Shown here in pieces: positions 60,972-64,000 of a stretch of DNA of 64,000 nucleotides. The position numbers and the translations under genes were made by a program. Under the pieces are notes generated by a model. It saw nothing but the letters and a program-made list of their open reading frames with translations, was not told where the DNA came from and ran no database searches. The stretch's first letter is position 1. Each line of letters opens with the position of its first letter. The DNA comes from Siphlonurus alternatus (taxonomy: Eukaryota; Arthropoda; Insecta; Ephemeroptera; Siphlonuridae): assembly GCA_949825025.1 (NCBI GenBank), contig OX463785.1:18167971-18231970 (forward strand). Reading direction: 5' to 3'.

Positions 60972-61620
60972 TGTATGGGGAAGATTTTCGGGCTTGTCAT
61001 TCAATATTTTAGTAATTAAATTTCTTAATATTTCATGCATTTTTTTATATTGGACTTCAAATGACAAAATTAAAAAACTCATTATTTTGTGAAGCCTTAT
61101 TTTCAATGAGAGCCAATTATAATTTTGCAAACAATTATTATTATTTAGCCTTAAATTAGTAAATTCAGTTAACTGGCTGTGTTTTTATCCACACTTTTAT
61201 AAAAATTCCCTATTGGCCCATTGCGTGTCATTTATAAGAATGGTCCGAGACCGAAATTCGATCTGCTTAGATGCTTGCACATCAAGATTGACTTGATATG
61301 TTTATGAATTACCAGACCTATATGATAAAATTTTATATATAAAAGTTATTATACATATTAATTAATTAATTAATGTTTATGTTAATAATAGAAAAAAAAA
61401 ACAATTACTTTTTTCATCATTTCTATTAAAGAAATATATATTATATATAAATGTTGAAAAATTTAAATTATAATAAATTTTTTTTTATATAAAATTTACA
61501 AAAAAATAGTATTGGTTTGGTATATTAAAAACGTAATTGATTCATTACACCAAAATCACACGTTATATGAAGTGACATTTCCTATCTGATTATCGGTCTC
61601 AAATAACACTTGCTTGTTAA
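59760..61620. other. Intergenic; no gene seen
   Basis: AT-rich with poly(A/T). A short minus frame near 59760-59936 and others are compositional. No RNA gene recognised. Confidence 0.4.
60939..60968. repeat. Poly(T) tract, 30 bases
   Basis: An uninterrupted T run in intergenic DNA; it causes a spurious Lys-rich frame on the minus strand. Confidence 0.95.
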
Positions 61621-61696
61621 CTCAAGCGAAGATCGTTTAACCCTTTGTATAATCCTCGGTAGGTGGGTGGGGAAGTCTTGCAAGGCTCCCGGCAGT

Positions 61697-61777
61697 CTAT
61701 CCGGACACGCCGACTGACGGTGGGGTGTCGGGTGACGAGGTGACATCCTCATTGAGGGCTTGGATTACCTCAAGAAT
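61697..61777 (-). CDS. Candidate terminal exon of an unseen minus-strand gene
   Basis: A GC-rich block in AT desert. On the minus strand a good acceptor (TTTTTGTTCAG) opens a phase-0 frame, ILEVIQALNEDV..SSPDTPPSVGVSG, to TAG at 61697; the other two frames stop within four codons. It looks like the last 26 codons of a protein whose other exons would lie beyond the window. If so, that gene would overlap the plus-strand start at 63032. The family is not recognised. Confidence 0.35.
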   Translation of the reverse strand: MLEVIQALNEDVTSSPDTPPSVGVSG

Positions 61778-62924
61778 CTGAACAAAAATGTCGGACATAA
61801 TGTAACAGTTATTGAGATTTTTTAATTATGTAATTTTCGTATTGAATTGTTTTACAATATTAAAGAATATTATATTAACTTGTATAATCTCAGTTACCTT
61901 AACGAGTAAATTTTTCGCAAGAAAATATATGAAATTATCACTTTAAAGTTACACATAAATGCAACATTATTTAAAAAATATTACACAGTATAATTATTAT
62001 AATTTGTAAATTTTTTAATTATATTTAAAATAAAATTATTGTTGAAAAATATAGTAGTAAAATATGATGTGATACTGTTCGCTGTATGAAAACAAACAAA
62101 TAATATTATAAAAAATAAAAATAACTGAAAGGGTCAGATCATTAAAGTATTTTAATCAGCATTCCGGGTTTTGTTTTCGTGTTTCATCATTCTCAAATTG
62201 AAGATAGTATTAAAGATAAAGTAAATTAAATTAAAGATTATTTATATAATTACTAAATTAAATATTTAAAACCTTTAACAGGTATATGTAAAATTAAATT
62301 CACTTAAAATATTAATTTGTTGTTTGAATCAGGTTTGAATACTTTGAATGCCTTTCCTCGTTACAATCGTCATACTTTGTTTACTACTAAGTCACCGAGA
62401 GGGCATGTCGGTGCCTCAAAGTTTGTGTTTTGTACGTGAGTACAAAATCACTGCAACAAATTTGTACCAGAGCATGGTAATGTGGACATTTTCAATTCGT
62501 AATGTCAATTTTGAACTGATTCGAATAGTTTTAAGCACTTCTTTTTTATTTTTTGTTATGATGTGTTTTAAATTAAATTTTTTATATGCATAGCCAGGAT
62601 TAAATTTTAAACTTTATTATTATATAGTCAAATGTAGTAGAGCAATAAAATAGCTTAATTGTTATTTACATAAACAAAACATTATTAAATTAAATCTATT
62701 TATTTGAAATAATTAGCAGCACCATAACGGCAATATTAATTTATAGACAATATTTTATTAACTGCATGCCAAAAATCACAATAATAAATATAAAAAACAA
62801 TTTTTAATGAAGACAAAAATTTATACGTAAAAATGAAATAATTTAATTATATAAATTTTATCACACCTTATTAATATAACCACACCATGCTTATCCTAAA
62901 CAATCCACCCCCACTCCTTCAACC

Positions 62925-63020
62925 CTCAGCACGCGCGCATATTGTTCTTGGTGCTCTATTGGCTGCTGCTAGAACCCACCCCTCGCCATCATCCCTCCCC
63001 CTACCTGGACAACACGTGAA
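62925..63020 (+). promoter_or_regulatory. Promoter-like region of the plus-strand gene at 63032
   Basis: GC-rich compared with its flanks, with CGCGCGC at 62930-62938, ATTGGCTG (inverted CCAAT, 62958-62965), C-rich runs, and the E-box CACGTG (63013-63018) 13 bases before the ATG. No TATA box. Promoter assignment is inference from composition and position. Confidence 0.45.
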
Positions 63021-63031
63021 CACTCGTCAAC

Positions 63032-63302
63032 ATGCCACACGAGAGTAAAGACAAGCGACCCTCGTCACCTCGTAGGTTCTTCGCGAGGATCTACGGACCC
63101 AGCGAGCCGGCTAGTCCTCAAGATCTTAGTGCCAGACCTCCACAAGCCCCTGCTCTAGTGACCCCTGCATTGTACCCTGCAAACTATCCTGTCATACCTT
63201 TCCCTTCATGTAGGTTACCACCTTTTGTATTACCTGAAACAGAACATCTTCAAAGAGCGATTTCAGCAGATGTTGGGTTTTCTGCGGGATTTTCTGCATT
63301 TT
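63032..63302 (+). CDS. First coding exon of an unrecognised proline-rich protein (gene continues off the right edge)
   Basis: ATG in a fair context (GTCAACATGCC) opens 90 codons plus one base, ending at a strong donor (TTTT|GTAAGT) at 63303. The protein begins MPHESKDKRPSSPRRFFARI, a basic stretch, then a Pro/Ala/Ser-rich segment (ARPPQAPALVTPALYP, VIPFPSCRLPPFVLPE), then EHLQRAISADVGFSAGFSAF. Composition and codon use are coding-like and far more GC-rich than the surroundings. There is no signal peptide or recognised domain; the N-terminus looks intrinsically disordered, as in many cytoplasmic or nuclear regulators. No second exon was found before 64000. Confidence 0.65.
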
Positions 63303-63438
63303 GTAAGTACAAATTATTATTATTATTTTTTTAAATATTTTAATTAATTAATTTTAGGATTTAATTTGTTGTTTGACTATAATGACTTGAAGATGTCACT
63401 GGTAAAAAAGTTTGTGTTAAATATCAAAATTCACATTT

Positions 63439-63500
63439 ATTATTTATTTTATTTATTTATTTATTTCACCCGTGTCGATACAGTAATATATACATAAAAA
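63439..63500. repeat. (TTTA)n low-complexity / possible retroelement tail
   Basis: TTATTTATTTATTTCACCCG-type sequence in the intron of the plus-strand gene, resembling the tail of an arthropod retroelement. Evidence is weak. Confidence 0.25.
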
Positions 63501-64000
63501 AGCAGCAACAAAAAGTAAGATAAAAATAATAAGACATACTAAAAAGAAAAGAAAAAATAATAATAATATGAGTATGACACAAATTTGCGGGTGAGGACCA
63601 ATACAGTAGCACCATAATGGCACCATTACTTGCAATAATATGAGTAATTATATTTTCTCTATAATGATCAGTGCAATATTTGCATATAAAAATGCATTCT
63701 CTGCTTACAATACGAATATTATATGCTTTTTACATTTTCTAGATCACCAATATTTTAATTTTAATGTCATCAGATGAATGAAGGCCTTATATAGTATTTT
63801 TTATCGCTCTTAAGAATGTATATAATGTTATTATTTACTATATATGTTACTATAACATATCACATATTCAGTGCACTGTACATCTTTTACTTTAGGTCTT
63901 ATGTCAATTGCTACTATAATGTCAATCAGAAAATTATGTCATAATTTTATTTGTTGTTTTTCTTTTAATCGTTAATGCTCAAAAAAGGTTTTCAGAGTAT

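Noticed and set aside
1..64000. tRNA, rRNA or other structural RNA genes
   Set aside because: I looked for A-box/B-box pairs and conserved rRNA words on both strands and found none convincing; a covariance-model scan would settle it.

Overview
This is a eukaryotic window: AT-rich, intron-rich, and full of short inverted-repeat elements, with poly(A/T) and (TA)n tracts. The gene content is animal and fits an arthropod best: a cytosolic HSC70 ending in EEVD, a Nimrod-A-type EMI/NIM-repeat receptor (a family typical of arthropods), and a single-domain angiotensin-converting-enzyme (ACE) homologue. I cannot name the species. All gene models were assembled by eye from splice signals and reading-frame phase; no search or transcript supports them.

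Layout. (1) 1-2834, minus: 5' part of a TBC1D5-type Rab-GAP, running off the left edge. (2) 4952-8973, minus: complete three-coding-exon HSC70 (657 aa), with a 5'UTR exon near 9448-9540 and a promoter carrying a heat-shock element, CCAAT box and TATA-like box. (3) 9.9-15.3 kb: no gene seen; several foldback elements and two GC-richer regulatory-looking patches. (4) 15995-23306, minus: six-exon NimA-like receptor (540 aa; signal peptide, EMI domain, CCxGY motif, one NIM/EGF repeat, Ser/Thr-rich stalk, one transmembrane helix, cytoplasmic tail with NPxY and YxxI motifs). (5) 24.5-26.6 kb: a roughly 2 kb foldback transposon whose arms are 131-bp tandem repeats. (6) 27-33.5 kb: gene desert with repeats. 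(7) 37293-55325, minus: thirteen-exon ACE-like dipeptidyl carboxypeptidase (702 aa) with complete zinc ligands and a hydrophobic C-terminus resembling a GPI signal; an extra open exon at 33531-33691 lies downstream in a compatible phase. (8) 55.4-64 kb: mostly desert, with a possible minus-strand terminal exon (61697-61777) and the first coding exon of an unrecognised plus-strand gene (63032-63302) running off the right edge.

The genes do not look like one pathway: membrane-traffic Rab regulation, cytosolic chaperone, phagocytic-type receptor and extracellular peptidase. What ties the window together is its repeat biology. It holds at least seven families of hairpin (foldback) elements, including TTAA-flanked piggyBac-like ones and one family whose two arms match each other better than they match other copies. 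There are also several tandem duplications that start at exon ends and copy splice donors or coding ends of the ACE and NimA genes.
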